From: Alcaligenaceae bacterium
GTDB taxonomy: Bacteria > Pseudomonadota > Gammaproteobacteria > Burkholderiales > Burkholderiaceae_B
NCBI GenBank assembly: GCA_947378965.1
Contig: CANCMG010000009.1
Location: 1-64,000, forward strand
Direction of reading: 5' to 3'
DNA length: 64,000 nt
Shown: positions 50,212 to 59,782 of the stretch, in pieces
Position numbering within the stretch: the stretch's first letter is position 1
Layout of the letters: each line of letters opens with the position of its first letter
The notes under the pieces: generated by a model
What the model saw: the letters and a program-made list of their open reading frames with translations, nothing else
What the model was told of the DNA's origin: nothing
Databases searched by the model: none
Translations under genes and position numbers: made by a program

Positions 50212-51258
50212 ATGACTGACACCATTGCTAGAGTTTTGATTAGATATTTCGTCGCGTTGAGGTCATCCTTGTTGAACAAAGCTGACCTCTCACCGGTGGT
50301 TAAGCTCGTCACAAAGTGTGTGGCTGGGCTGTTAGCGCTGCCCTTTATTGCGATGGCGCAACCATATCCTAATCGCCCAATCACAGTCGTTGTACCTTAT
50401 CCGCCAGGCGGCGCGGTTGACCCACTTGCCAGGATTTTCACAGTCAAACTCGCTGAAATTTGGAAAGTGCCAATCATTATCGAAAATCGCCCGGGTGCCG
50501 GTACCATGATCGGAATGGGGTATGTAGCCAAAGCCGTACCCGATGGGTACACCGTCGTCATGGGCACCACGAGTGTCGGCACGAACCCTGCAATGTACGA
50601 AAAAATGCCCTTCGATACCTTGAAAGATTTTACGTTTCTGAGTCAGGCTGGAATCTTTCAGTTGGCACTCAGCGTTCATCCATCAATTCCGGTATCCACC
50701 ATTGCTGAGCTAATTGCCTATGCCAAAAAAAATCCAGGCAAGTTAAATTATTCGTCGGCTGGCAACGGAACCATTGCACACTTAGCTGGTGAATATTTTA
50801 AATCTGAAGCTGGGTTTGAGGCGACGCATGTGCCATACAAAGGAAGTTCTGCCGCGGTGACTGCCGTGGCAAGCGCCGAAGTCAGCTACACCATTGATAC
50901 GGTTTTCACTGAAACACCGATGATTAAAGCTGGGTTAATTAAACCGCTGGCAACCATCGGTCCTAAACGTTTAGAGTCGATGCCGCAATTGCCAACGATT
51001 GCCGAAACCTTTCCGGGGTTTACCGCGTTTTCTTGGATGGGCTTTATGGGCCCAGCAGGAGTCCCAGCTGATATCGTAAAAAAATGGTCAACAGAAATTA
51101 CTCGTATTGCAGAGATGCCAGATGTGAAAGAGAAACTTGGAAATTTAGGTGCGGAGCCGGTCGGTGGAAGCGCGGAACAGTTTGAGGCTTTTGCAAAGGT
51201 CGAGTTAATCAAATGGAACAAAGTCGTGACCGACGCAAAAATTGAGAAAGTGAAATGA
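50212..51258 (+). CDS. Bug/TctC-family substrate-binding protein, tandem paralogue 2
   Basis: A receptor of 348 residues. The N-terminus before 'AQPYPNRPITVVVPYPPGG' is about 46 residues, longer than in its paralogue, with the hydrophobic core 'CVAGLLALPFIAMAQ' late in the sequence; a start nearer the core is possible but no better start codon is evident. 'agagga' lies 10 nt before ATG 50212. The ligand loops differ from the upstream copy: 'PPGGAVDPLARIF', 'PDGYTVVMGTTSVGTN', 'THVPYKGSSAAV'. Confidence 0.92.
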   Translation: MTDTIARVLIRYFVALRSSLLNKADLSPVVKLVTKCVAGLLALPFIAMAQPYPNRPITVVVPYPPGGAVDPLARIFTVKLAEIWKVPIIIENRPGAGTMIGMGYVAKAVPDGYTVVMGTTSVGTNPAMYEKMPFDTLKDFTFLSQAGIFQLALSVHPSIPVSTIAELIAYAKKNPGKLNYSSAGNGTIAHLAGEYFKSEAGFEATHVPYKGSSAAVTAVASAEVSYTIDTVFTETPMIKAGLIKPLATIGPKRLESMPQLPTIAETFPGFTAFSWMGFMGPAGVPADIVKKWSTEITRIAEMPDVKEKLGNLGAEPVGGSAEQFEAFAKVELIKWNKVVTDAKIEKVK

Positions 51259-51329
51259 TTGCTTAGGGTACGAACAGGATATTTTGTTCTAAAAACACCT
51301 TTATGTCATTCGATCGTGATTCAAAATGG

Positions 51330-52298
51330 CTATTGGGGCTGAATCTTTGCTCTTTGAACAATTTCTTCCCATTGATTTTTTTCATTGATAAAGCGTTCGG
51401 TGAATTGCTGTGAGGTCAGCGGCAAAACTTGAGCACCTAGGGCGGTGAGTCTATCTTTAAACACCGGCTCAGCAACAGAAAGATTCACAGCTCGATTGAT
51501 GGCTTCAAGTACGCTAGGGGGTATTTCGGTGGGGCCCATGAGCCCCCACCATACTTGTGCGTTGAAATGCTCGATGCCCGATTCGGCAAATGTGGGCACA
51601 TCTGGGATCACTGATGAACGCTGGGGTTGTGCGATGGCCAAGGCTTTCAGTCTTCCAGACTTGATATGAGGTAGGGCATTCAGTAGGTTTGTAAATACCA
51701 ACTGAATCTGATTGCCCATCAAATCTTGCATCGCTTGAGCTCCGCCTTTGTAGGCGACACTTTCTAGCTTAATAGCAGCTCGTTGTTGAAACAGTTCACT
51801 AACAAGGTGTTCGCTGGTTGTGCCAACACCACCATGCCCATAGGCCAATGAGTTTTTTGTTGTCAAGGCTAGGTCAACGAGTGCCGCAAGATTCTGTACC
51901 CCTAGGCTTGGTGAGACTAATAATACTGAGGGGGCCGAGCCGACCATTGCGATTGGCACTAAATCTTTGGTTGGGTCGTAAGTCAGATTATCAAAAATTT
52001 TATGAGCAATCGTATTTGAAGGGCCACCCATCAGCAGCACGTAGCCATCAGGTTTTGACTTTGCGACGTAAGCTGATCCGACGTTGCCTCCTGCCCCTGG
52101 TCGGTTGTCGACTAGCACCGTCTGACCGAGCTTTGCGGTCAGCTCCTGAGCCAAAGCACGCGAGATAATATCTACAGCGCCTCCCGGTGCATAGGGCACA
52201 ATAATCCAAATAGGCTTTATCGGATATTGCGTTGATGCTTGGGCAAATGTTGGTAGGTTGGCGACTGTTAAGAGAATTGCGACAAATAAGCGAATCAT
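51330..52298 (-). CDS. Bug/TctC-family substrate-binding protein
   Basis: A receptor of 322 residues with signal 'MIRLFVAILLTVANLPTFAQA', 'IIVPYAPGGAVDIISRAL', 'PDGYVLLMGGPSNT' and 'ESVAYKGGAQAM' (AYKG for PYKG). It is a single minus-strand gene converging on the tandem receptors with a 71-bp gap, and divergent from the receptor at 52439 across 140 bp. It has no partner enzyme of its own on this strand. Confidence 0.92.
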   Translation of the reverse strand: MIRLFVAILLTVANLPTFAQASTQYPIKPIWIIVPYAPGGAVDIISRALAQELTAKLGQTVLVDNRPGAGGNVGSAYVAKSKPDGYVLLMGGPSNTIAHKIFDNLTYDPTKDLVPIAMVGSAPSVLLVSPSLGVQNLAALVDLALTTKNSLAYGHGGVGTTSEHLVSELFQQRAAIKLESVAYKGGAQAMQDLMGNQIQLVFTNLLNALPHIKSGRLKALAIAQPQRSSVIPDVPTFAESGIEHFNAQVWWGLMGPTEIPPSVLEAINRAVNLSVAEPVFKDRLTALGAQVLPLTSQQFTERFINEKNQWEEIVQRAKIQPQ

Positions 52299-52438
52299 TT
52301 TGTTGTTCTCGTTCTAGAAAAAGCGCTGAGTCAGTTGAAATTTAGCAAAATGTGACTATTGCCGCGAGACCGACATATCGAATACGATGGACGTTCGAGA
52401 TGATCTGACAAATAAAACCAAAATGACTGGAGACTGTC

Positions 52439-53413
52439 ATGAGCAAAGTAAACCTACGGCGTTCAGCGCTCAAGTTATTGGCCACTCCCTTTGCGCTTAG
52501 TGTGCCATTGACCTCTGCTTTTGCGCAAGATAAGAAAGCAGTTAGGCTCTTAGTCGGGTTCCCCGCAGCATCGATCTCTGACATTGTCGCTCGATTGATT
52601 GCGCCTCATCTCGGTATTGCTCTGGGCCGCAACGCAATCGTTGAGGTCAAAGCCGGGGCAGATGGTCAGATTGCAGCGCAGGATCTCATTCGTCAACCTG
52701 CCGACGGCAGCAGCCTGTTTGTCGCGACCAACAGCCCGTTGCAAGCAGTGCCGGCGATGCGACAACCTCCACCGTACGATCCCATCACTGATTTTTCACA
52801 TATCGGTTACATCGGACGCTATGTCCATTTTTTGTTGGTCACGCGCGATGTCCCCTTCAGTAATGTCAATGAGTTATTTGCTTACGCAAAGGCTAATCCT
52901 GGAAAATTAAATGTCGCGAATGGTGCGACTTTTCAGAAAGTTGCGACGGCGCAGCTATTGAGCGACACCGATACCCAGATGAACCAAGTGAACTATAAGG
53001 GCGAACCCGCGGCGCTGACAGATTTGGTTGCTGGTCGGGTGCACGTCATGATTTGCTCGCAAGGAGTAGCACTCGAATTTTTGAAAGATAAGCGTGTCAG
53101 GGCCTTGGCGGTTAATGCGACGAGAAGAAGTCCTTTTGCCCCTGATGTTCCAACACTGGCAGAGGCAGGCCTTAAGCCGATTGAGGTGGTTCCATGGGTC
53201 GCGCTGATTGGCCCGGCTGGTATGCCAGAGGCATTGGTCGAGCAGCTTAATCAAGCATTACGAATGACGATGGGACGAGACGATATTAAAGAGCAATTTG
53301 AGAGAATTGGCGTTGAGCCGGGCGTCTCTAGTGCCTCCGAATTGCGGCAGCTTGTGATTGACCAGCTTAAAATTTGGCAGCGCAATGTTAAAGAATTAGG
53401 CCTCGCCGCGTAA
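52439..53413 (+). CDS. Divergent Bug/TctC-family substrate-binding protein paired with a PrpD-family enzyme
   Basis: A receptor of 324 residues. N-terminus 'SKVNLRRSALKLLATPFALS' has an RR-type signal. The first loop 'LLVGFPAASISDIVARLI' lacks the PPGG glycines, 'PADGSSLFVATNSP' lacks the DGYTLL tyrosine, and 'NQVNYKGEPAAL' replaces HVPYKG. It is one of the most altered ligand sites in the window, yet the chain is full length. 'actggag' precedes the ATG. The PrpD-family gene follows after 36 bp. Confidence 0.88.
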   Translation: MSKVNLRRSALKLLATPFALSVPLTSAFAQDKKAVRLLVGFPAASISDIVARLIAPHLGIALGRNAIVEVKAGADGQIAAQDLIRQPADGSSLFVATNSPLQAVPAMRQPPPYDPITDFSHIGYIGRYVHFLLVTRDVPFSNVNELFAYAKANPGKLNVANGATFQKVATAQLLSDTDTQMNQVNYKGEPAALTDLVAGRVHVMICSQGVALEFLKDKRVRALAVNATRRSPFAPDVPTLAEAGLKPIEVVPWVALIGPAGMPEALVEQLNQALRMTMGRDDIKEQFERIGVEPGVSSASELRQLVIDQLKIWQRNVKELGLAA

Positions 53414-53449
53414 GCCACTCCTGCGGCAGATAAATTAGGGTAAACAGCA

Positions 53450-54847
53450 ATGAGCAACTCGCAAACAAATACCTTAGATCCAGCAGGGCAACTTGCTAAA
53501 TTTGCGGTTGACTTGCAATTTGATGAGATTCCAGCTGAGGTCATTGATCTGTTGAAGCAAAGGGTGCTAGACACCCTGTCCTGTGCGCTGGGCGGCGCCA
53601 CAGAAGCTCCTGTTAGCGAGTTGCGTGAATACGCAACGTCAATGGGAGGTGCTCCTCAAAGTCGAATCTGGGTATTTGGCGATCGAGTGCCCGCACATTT
53701 GGCTGCCTTTGTGAATGGGCCCATGGCGCGAGCGTTAGATTTGGGCGATTGCCATCCTGAGGGCCAGCATATGAGCGAGTACATTTTGCCAACAATGTTC
53801 GCGTTATCTCAAAGCCGAGGGCCTGTTAATGGTAAAGAATTTTTGACCGCATACTGCGCGGGTGGCGAGGTACAGGCGCGAATCGGCAATGCCTGTTTTG
53901 GCTTGTCTGGCATTTCATCTTATGGTCGTATTTCAAATTACACACAATGGGGTGCGATTGTAAGTGGAGCTAGGCTTCTTAAATGCGACGCTGAAAAATT
54001 ATGGAATGCCATGGGCATTGGTTATTCGATACTTGGTTCTGGAGACTTTCAGTGTGTAGCCGAGGGTAATCAGATGATGCGAGTCAAACACGGTTTTACA
54101 AGCGCAGACGCCTTGCATGCCGCAGAACTCGCGAAGCGCGGCATCACAGGGACTCGCAATATTTTTTTGGGGCCACGCGGGCTGCTTGAGACACATTTTC
54201 ATAAAAAAAATGATCCCTCGGCACTCACCCGTGGCTTAGGAACAATTTGGGAGTGGCCTGAGTCAATGACTAAAGGTTATGCCTGTTGTTATGGTGCCCA
54301 TGCAAGTATGACGGGAGTCGAACAATTGATGAAGCAGCATCAGTTCAGTGATTGCGACATCGCGCGAATTCGGTGCGGCTTGCATCCTACGCCGTTTGGA
54401 CTGGTCGCTGACAATTATGAAAAAAAATGGAATCCTACGACCGCCATTGAAGCGCAATTTAGTTTGCCTTACTGTGTTGCAACGATTGCCGTGCATAAAC
54501 GCTTGCTGGCTAATGAACTTTCGCCGGATGCGCTTCTCGATCCAGCCGTTCGTGGCTTAATGCCTAAAATTGAAGCGTACTTGTTGCCTAAAGATGTTCC
54601 AACATTTTCTGGAAGGGTTGAAATCGAGTTGGTGCAGGGACAGAGTTTTGTGATTGAGGTGCCTCACCCTTACGGCAGCCCCGGCAATCCGCTTGGCTGG
54701 GAAGGCGAAATCAGTAAGTTCCATGCCTGTGCTGCGCTCATGCCGCAAGCGCTCAAGCATCCAAAGCTTGAAAGAGTGATTGAGTTATGTCAGCACTTTG
54801 AAGAGTTAGAAGATGTATCGGTGTTGATTGATGCGCTGTGCGTATAA
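53450..54847 (+). CDS. MmgE/PrpD-family protein
   Basis: A 465-residue member of the 2-methylcitrate dehydratase superfamily, which also includes iminodisuccinate epimerase and cis-aconitate decarboxylase. Family blocks are 'LKQRVLDTLSCALGGATEAP', 'AAFVNGPMARALDLGDCH', 'AYCAGGEVQARIGNACFG', 'RVKHGFTSADALHAAELAKR' and 'KGYACCYGAHASMTGVEQL'. Length matches (about 450-480). It likely dehydrates or isomerises a carboxylic acid brought in by the coupled receptor. No other methylcitrate-cycle gene (prpB, prpC) is nearby, so a true PrpD role is unlikely. Confidence 0.92.
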   Translation: MSNSQTNTLDPAGQLAKFAVDLQFDEIPAEVIDLLKQRVLDTLSCALGGATEAPVSELREYATSMGGAPQSRIWVFGDRVPAHLAAFVNGPMARALDLGDCHPEGQHMSEYILPTMFALSQSRGPVNGKEFLTAYCAGGEVQARIGNACFGLSGISSYGRISNYTQWGAIVSGARLLKCDAEKLWNAMGIGYSILGSGDFQCVAEGNQMMRVKHGFTSADALHAAELAKRGITGTRNIFLGPRGLLETHFHKKNDPSALTRGLGTIWEWPESMTKGYACCYGAHASMTGVEQLMKQHQFSDCDIARIRCGLHPTPFGLVADNYEKKWNPTTAIEAQFSLPYCVATIAVHKRLLANELSPDALLDPAVRGLMPKIEAYLLPKDVPTFSGRVEIELVQGQSFVIEVPHPYGSPGNPLGWEGEISKFHACAALMPQALKHPKLERVIELCQHFEELEDVSVLIDALCV

Positions 54848-54861
54848 GGTACTTAAGCAGT

Positions 54862-55857
54862 TCAAACCCGCACAACGAGCTTCCCAAGATTCGCACCCTT
54901 AAATAAATCTACAAACGCCTGAGGGGCTGCCTCTAGCCCTTCAACAAACGTTTCGGTCGGTTGCAAGGCGCCGCTTCGTAGTAGCGCTTTGATGTCTTGC
55001 TGTGCTTGTGCGCGGTGTTCAGGGTAACTCGTGACCCTGAAGCCTTGTAACGTAGCGTTTTTATTTAAGATCTCGCCAATATTGCGTACACCATCGGGCT
55101 CAATCAAGTTGTATTGCGAGATCATGCCGCATAACGCGATACGTGCAAATTCATTCAAGCGTTCTAGTACACAATCAAAGATGGCGCCACCAACGTTTTC
55201 AAAATCGACGTCAATTCCGTTGGGGGTTGCTTGTGCCAGTAATTGCTTGAAGTTCGGATCGCGATAATCGACGCATACTGAGTAACCGAGTTTCTCGACG
55301 GCGTGCTGACATTTGGCGGGGCCGCCAGCGATCCCAACCACGCGGCAGCCGCTTGAACGCGCTAAGGCCGCGGCTACGCTGCCGACCGCACCGGTTGCTG
55401 CAGAGATCACAACCGTATCTGTAGGCACGGCCTTGGCAATCGCGCGCAAGCCTACCCACGCAGTGACCCCAGGGCTGCCAAGCGCACCGAGATAAGTCGA
55501 GGCAGAAAAGCCATCCAGATTGATCTTCTCTGCGCCAGACGCTTTGATCTTGGTGTAACGCTGCCAACCGAAATGGCCTAGCGCCCAGTCGCCAACCTTA
55601 AAGTCTGCGTGCTTTGATTCAACGACCTGTCCAATCGCTCGCCCTACCATCACGTCACCCAGGTTCAACGGATTGGCGTAGGCGACATTGGGCATCATCT
55701 GACGACGTTGATAAGGGTCGAGCGAGACAAATGCGTTTTGAACCACGATGTCGCCCGACTCGGCGCTGGGTATGGCCTCAGTGCTGACGGCAAAGTTGCT
55801 CGGGTCGACCGCACCGCTTGCGGCTTTCACAAAACGTACACAAAGATTGTTTGTCAT
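54862..55857 (-). CDS. Zinc-independent MDR-family NADP-dependent oxidoreductase (CurA/leukotriene B4 dehydrogenase type)
   Basis: A 331-residue medium-chain dehydrogenase/reductase. 'NAFVSLDPYQRRQMM' (the DPYxR signature), 'GSPGVTAWVGLRAI', cofactor motif 'VISAATGAVGSVAAALAR', 'DVDFENVGGAIFDCVL' and 'RIALCGMISQYN' identify the alkenal/one reductase branch, which reduces conjugated double bonds. No zinc ligands are seen, as expected. It is the last gene of a minus-strand trio, 5 bp after a receptor gene. Confidence 0.93.
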   Translation of the reverse strand: MTNNLCVRFVKAASGAVDPSNFAVSTEAIPSAESGDIVVQNAFVSLDPYQRRQMMPNVAYANPLNLGDVMVGRAIGQVVESKHADFKVGDWALGHFGWQRYTKIKASGAEKINLDGFSASTYLGALGSPGVTAWVGLRAIAKAVPTDTVVISAATGAVGSVAAALARSSGCRVVGIAGGPAKCQHAVEKLGYSVCVDYRDPNFKQLLAQATPNGIDVDFENVGGAIFDCVLERLNEFARIALCGMISQYNLIEPDGVRNIGEILNKNATLQGFRVTSYPEHRAQAQQDIKALLRSGALQPTETFVEGLEAAPQAFVDLFKGANLGKLVVRV

Positions 55858-55862
55858 GACGA

Positions 55863-56840
55863 CTACTCAACTTTTAATTGGATTTTTTTGGCCAAAGCGC
55901 CGTACTTAGTAAACTCAGTCTGCACGAGGGCAGAAAACTCTGAAACACTGCTGCCAACAGGCTCAGAGCCTCTGTCAAGTAAAAACTTGCTGATGTCGGG
56001 TGAGTGCACGATCTTGACGATTTCAGCATTTAGACGCTTGACGATGTCTGGCGGTGTACCTGCGGGCACAAACACACCTTGCCAGGCTTCGACTGAATAT
56101 TCGGTTAGTCCCGCTGATTGAGCGACCGTTTGCAGCTGAGGTATCGTTGGCGGGGCTTTTGAGCCCGAAGTGGCTAACAACTTGATACTGCCCGCATTGA
56201 GCGGTACGGCGGCCGCAACGAGCGTGATCACTGCGAGGTCAATTTGCCCTCCCATCAAGTCGGTCAGGGCAGGGCTTTCACCGCGATACGGTACCGCGGT
56301 GATGTGCGTGCCTGCCATCAGATTGAACTGTTCAATGGCGATGTGATTTGGGCTGCCATTGCCCGAGTTACCAGCCGAAAGCTTGACACCAGCCTTATCT
56401 AGTTTGATGAGGTCTGCCATCGTTTTTGCCTCAAGCCCCGGCCTGGCTAGCCACATCAACGACAGGCGCACCGCTTGTGTGACTGGCATGAGACCTTTGA
56501 GGGGATCGTAGCCAACGTCGCGCACGTGGGGGATGATTGTGATGGCACCCACGGAACTTAGCAAAAGGGTGTGGCCGTCAGGCTCAGCTTTTGCAACAAG
56601 TGCTGAGCCAATCGTGCCATTGGCGCCAGGCTTGTTTTCAACCAGAACTGGTTGACCAAGGGAGGTCGATAAGTGTTGAGCCAGCGTGCGTGCCACGATA
56701 TCAACAGCACCACCTGGCGGAAACGGTGCGATGATTCGAATGGGCTTGGAGGGGTAGGGCGTTTGAGCCCAGGCCGCAAACGGAATAAGTATTAGCGCAA
56801 CAACTAAGCCTGTGAGGGTTCGTAAATGAGTTTGAATCAT
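55863..56840 (-). CDS. Bug/TctC-family substrate-binding protein
   Basis: A receptor of 325 residues. Signal 'LTGLVVALILIPFAAWAQ', 'IIAPFPPGGAVDIVARTL', 'PDGHTLLLSSVGA' (His for Tyr) and 'TAVPYRGESPAL' (Arg for Lys, Glu after Gly). It starts 3 bp after the stop of another receptor and ends 5 bp before the MDR reductase gene, so two receptors and one enzyme form a compact operon. Confidence 0.93.
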   Translation of the reverse strand: MIQTHLRTLTGLVVALILIPFAAWAQTPYPSKPIRIIAPFPPGGAVDIVARTLAQHLSTSLGQPVLVENKPGANGTIGSALVAKAEPDGHTLLLSSVGAITIIPHVRDVGYDPLKGLMPVTQAVRLSLMWLARPGLEAKTMADLIKLDKAGVKLSAGNSGNGSPNHIAIEQFNLMAGTHITAVPYRGESPALTDLMGGQIDLAVITLVAAAVPLNAGSIKLLATSGSKAPPTIPQLQTVAQSAGLTEYSVEAWQGVFVPAGTPPDIVKRLNAEIVKIVHSPDISKFLLDRGSEPVGSSVSEFSALVQTEFTKYGALAKKIQLKVE

Positions 56841-56843
56841 GGC

Positions 56844-57806
56844 CTACTCCATTTTTAATTGTTTTTGCTTGATCAGTGTCGCCCAGCGGGTGCGGTCGGC
56901 TTGAACAAGCGCTGCGAGCTCAGCAGGGGTTGAGGGGGCTGGTTCAACGCCGGCGGCCCTGAGTGCTTCGCGCAAACTCGGTTCCGACAGTGTCTGTTTG
57001 AACGACGCGTTTAATTGTTGAACAACATGGCTAGGTGTTTTGCTTGAGGCGAAGACTCCATACCAAGATAAGGCATTGAGGCCTTGATAGCCTTGCTCAT
57101 GAACGGTTGGGATAGTCGGTACAGCCGGGTTGCGTGCCTCACCCACCAAACCAATCACTCGCATGCGTCCTGAATTGATGTGAGGTAAAAAGGCGGGTAA
57201 ATCGCCAATCGTGCCCGCGAGTCGCCCTCCCATCACATCAATCATCACCGGGGCGATGCCTTTGTAAGGGACTGCCATCAGTTGCAAGCCAGTGGCATCA
57301 GCAAATTGTTCGATCCACAGTTGGGTGATATTGCCTAGGCCGGGTGATCCAAAATCAATGGTCTGATTTTTAGCTTTTGCGTAGGCAATAAATTCGCCGA
57401 CAGTTTTTGCTGGGATATTGGCATCAATGGCGACAGCAGAGGCGTTGATGACGATACGCGAGACGGGTATCAAATCGCGATCGATATCAAAGGGGAGTTT
57501 TTGAAAAATCGGCGAGATCGTAAACAGCCCCGAGCTTGAAAAGAATAGTGTTGTGCCGTCAGGCTCGCTCGCCATGACGGTTTGCGCCGCGATAATGCCA
57601 TTGGCGCCTGGCTTGGCCTCAACGATGACATCAGTGCCGCTTGTTTTAGAGAGCTTGTCAGCGAACTGGCGCGCTACAAAGTCGACGGGGCCACCAGCGG
57701 CAAAAATTACCAAGCGGATTGGTTTATCTGCAGCATGGGCAGCGCCGGCTAAGAGCGCGAAGGCGTAGCCAAGTACAGCGATTGCAATGCAAAGTCGCTT
57801 TTTCAT
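56844..57806 (-). CDS. Bug/TctC-family substrate-binding protein
   Basis: A receptor of 320 residues. The open frame continues 165 codons further upstream, but the start at 57806 is clear: 'ggag' 7 nt before the ATG and a perfect signal peptide 'MKKRLCIAIAVLGYAFALLA'. 'LVIFAAGGPVDFVARQFA', 'PDGTTLFFSSSGL' (Thr for Tyr) and 'MAVPYKGIAPVM' follow. It is first in the minus-strand trio and divergent from the ABC exporter operon. Confidence 0.92.
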   Translation of the reverse strand: MKKRLCIAIAVLGYAFALLAGAAHAADKPIRLVIFAAGGPVDFVARQFADKLSKTSGTDVIVEAKPGANGIIAAQTVMASEPDGTTLFFSSSGLFTISPIFQKLPFDIDRDLIPVSRIVINASAVAIDANIPAKTVGEFIAYAKAKNQTIDFGSPGLGNITQLWIEQFADATGLQLMAVPYKGIAPVMIDVMGGRLAGTIGDLPAFLPHINSGRMRVIGLVGEARNPAVPTIPTVHEQGYQGLNALSWYGVFASSKTPSHVVQQLNASFKQTLSEPSLREALRAAGVEPAPSTPAELAALVQADRTRWATLIKQKQLKME

Positions 57807-58283
57807 TAGGGTCTCCGGTGCCTTTATCTTCACCCAGTGGCGCATTGCCGGCCGCTTGGGCGTCTCTAGGTTGTATATGTCGGCAGTTCTATTTTTATAG
57901 TCGAGCGCGTCAAGCATACTGAAACCCAGACAAGTTTGCGAGTGTTTGTTTGGGTATTGCGTGCCGCCACCCAAGTTGAACTGGTCGAGAGCCCTGGCCG
58001 AGCTTATCTTCGCTGTTCTTGCACGTAACGGTGTTATAAGGTGTGGCTGCGTGAATTCTTGGCGCGTGCAGTAGGGTCTCTGGCAGCGCGTACTCAGGGG
58101 TGGGGTAGAGCTATTGCGCCCGATGCCTCGCGCAGAAGAGCCAAATGCTAGATTTTTAATACTTTTTTTGTAAAAATACGCCTTGAATTTTTTTTTGCTG
58201 CCCCCATAACCCCCGCCAGACGAACAAGATTTAGCTGTCGCGAGCGTTGTGCAAGTCAGTATTCCTTTAAACCTGAGAGATCT
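57807..58283. other. 477-bp divergent intergenic region without a recognised gene
   Basis: The minus strand is free of stop codons for the whole stretch (in frame with the receptor at 56844). The translation is low in hydrophobic residues and contains nothing recognisable, and the receptor has a convincing start downstream of it. The region must hold the promoters of the receptor trio and of the ABC operon. A T-rich tract (58153-58199) precedes the ABC gene. I see no repeats or hairpins of note. Confidence 0.6.
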
Positions 58284-59027
58284 ATGATCAAGATCCAACA
58301 TTTATCAAAATCCTTCAACGGCAAGTTGGCAGTTGATGACTTGTCGTTAGAAGTCGGTCAGGGCGAGGTTCTGGGGTTCTTAGGCCCTAACGGCGCCGGC
58401 AAATCCACCACCATGCGTATGATCACCGGCTTCATTCCGCCCACAAGTGGTTCGATATCGGTCTGCGGCTTTGATGTGTTGAAAGATCCCATTTCGGCCA
58501 AGCGCAAGATTGGCTATTTGCCCGAATCGGCTCCGTCTTATCAAGATATGACAGTGTTGTCATTTTTGCGTTTTGCTGCCGATATTCGAGGCCTGACGGG
58601 TGTGGCCAGGCAAACTGCGGTAGAGCGCGTGATTGAGCTCTGCCAACTGCAAAATGTGCTCAGACAAACCATTGATACCTTGTCAAAAGGTTTTCGCCAA
58701 CGCACCTGCTTGGCGCAGTCCTTGATCCATGATCCTGAAGTGCTGATTTTGGATGAGCCTACCGATGGCTTAGATCCAAATCAAAAGCACGACATGCGTA
58801 ATCTGATCCGTGAAATGGGGCGCACGAAGTCGATCATCATCTCGACGCATGTGCTAGAAGAAGTCGAGGCCGTGTGCAGTCGTGCCGTGATCATCTCGCA
58901 AGGTCGTATCGTGGCGCAAGGTACGCCTAACGAGTTCAAGTCAAGATCCAACACCGGAAGAATTGACGACTATTTTCGTGAAGTCACTGGCGCTGGGCGT
59001 CAGGCCGCTTCACACTCCGGAGCTTAA
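58284..59027 (+). CDS. ABC transporter ATP-binding protein, GldA-like
   Basis: A 247-residue cytoplasmic ATPase. Walker A 'GPNGAGKST' (34-42), signature 'LSKGFRQR' (133-140, the LSKGxRQR variant typical of the CcmA/GldA/NosF group), Walker B 'VLILDEPTDGLDP' (153-165) and the switch His in 'IISTHVLEE'. It energises the permease encoded next (2-bp gap). In Bacteroidetes homologues belong to gliding machinery. In proteobacteria the same trio is an exporter of unknown substrate. Confidence 0.94.
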   Translation: MIKIQHLSKSFNGKLAVDDLSLEVGQGEVLGFLGPNGAGKSTTMRMITGFIPPTSGSISVCGFDVLKDPISAKRKIGYLPESAPSYQDMTVLSFLRFAADIRGLTGVARQTAVERVIELCQLQNVLRQTIDTLSKGFRQRTCLAQSLIHDPEVLILDEPTDGLDPNQKHDMRNLIREMGRTKSIIISTHVLEEVEAVCSRAVIISQGRIVAQGTPNEFKSRSNTGRIDDYFREVTGAGRQAASHSGA

Positions 59028-59029
59028 GT

Positions 59030-59773
59030 ATGAATATCTTTTCAGCCACAAGAGCCATTGCAGCTAGAGAGTGGCGCGCCTATTTTGAGTCGCCCCTAGC
59101 GTTTGTGTTCTTAATTGCCTATCTGCTGTTGGCAGGAATGTTTACCTTTACCTTCGGTGGTTTTTTTGAACGTGGCGATGCGTCGTTAGCCGCTTTTTTC
59201 AATTGGATGCCCTGGCTCTTTTTATTTTTGGTGCCTGCAGTCGGGATGCGGTTGTGGTCTGAAGAGCACCGCTTAGGTACGATTGAATTGTTGTTGACGA
59301 TGCCGATTGCCCCTTGGCAGGCAATCTTAGGTAAGTTTTTGGCATCGTGGGCGTTTTTGATTTTAGCCATCGCCTTGAGCTTCCCGATGGTGCTCACCGT
59401 TAACTGGTTGGGTTCGCCCGACAATGGCACGATCTTGGCTGGTTACGTTGGTTGTGCTTTGCTTGCCGGTACATACTTATCGATTGCCTCGTTGGCTTCG
59501 GCCTGCACGCGCAATCAGGTGATTGCTTTCATTTTCTCGATCATGATTTGCTTGTTGTTAAATCTACTTGGTTTTCCGCCTGTTTTAGATTTGGTCGGGC
59601 GCTGGATTGGCACAGAAGGCATTGAGGTGATGGCAGGTTTTTCAGTGTTATCCCATTTTGATGGTTTTCAAAAAGGGGTTCTGGATAGCCGCGATGTCAT
59701 TTATTTTGTGTCTATTTCGGTTTTTTCGTTATTTGCCACAGGTGTGGTCTTGCGCGGTCATCGTGCGGGTTAA
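59030..59773 (+). CDS. ABC transporter permease, GldF/NosY-like
   Basis: A 247-residue inner-membrane protein with about six hydrophobic segments ('FVFLIAYLLLAGMFTF', 'MPWLFLFLVPAVGMRL', 'WAFLILAIALSFPMVL', 'YVGCALLAGTYLSIASLA', 'IAFIFSIMICLLLNLL', and a C-terminal one). 'AAREWRAYFESPLAFVF' and 'LWSEEHRLGTIELLLTMPI' are the family signatures of ABC-2 type permeases. It is tightly spaced between the ATPase gene (2 bp) and the GldG-like gene (9 bp), so the three form one complex. Confidence 0.93.
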   Translation: MNIFSATRAIAAREWRAYFESPLAFVFLIAYLLLAGMFTFTFGGFFERGDASLAAFFNWMPWLFLFLVPAVGMRLWSEEHRLGTIELLLTMPIAPWQAILGKFLASWAFLILAIALSFPMVLTVNWLGSPDNGTILAGYVGCALLAGTYLSIASLASACTRNQVIAFIFSIMICLLLNLLGFPPVLDLVGRWIGTEGIEVMAGFSVLSHFDGFQKGVLDSRDVIYFVSISVFSLFATGVVLRGHRAG

Positions 59774-59782
59774 GGGGTGATC

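Noticed and set aside
53450-54847. prpD of the methylcitrate cycle
   Set aside because: The superfamily is clear, but no prpB, prpC or acnD neighbours exist and a receptor is coupled instead. The specific name is not supported.
57807-58301. 165-codon N-terminal extension of the receptor at 56844
   Set aside because: No ribosome-binding site or recognisable sequence, while ATG 57806 has a good Shine-Dalgarno sequence and begins a perfect signal peptide. Open by chance.
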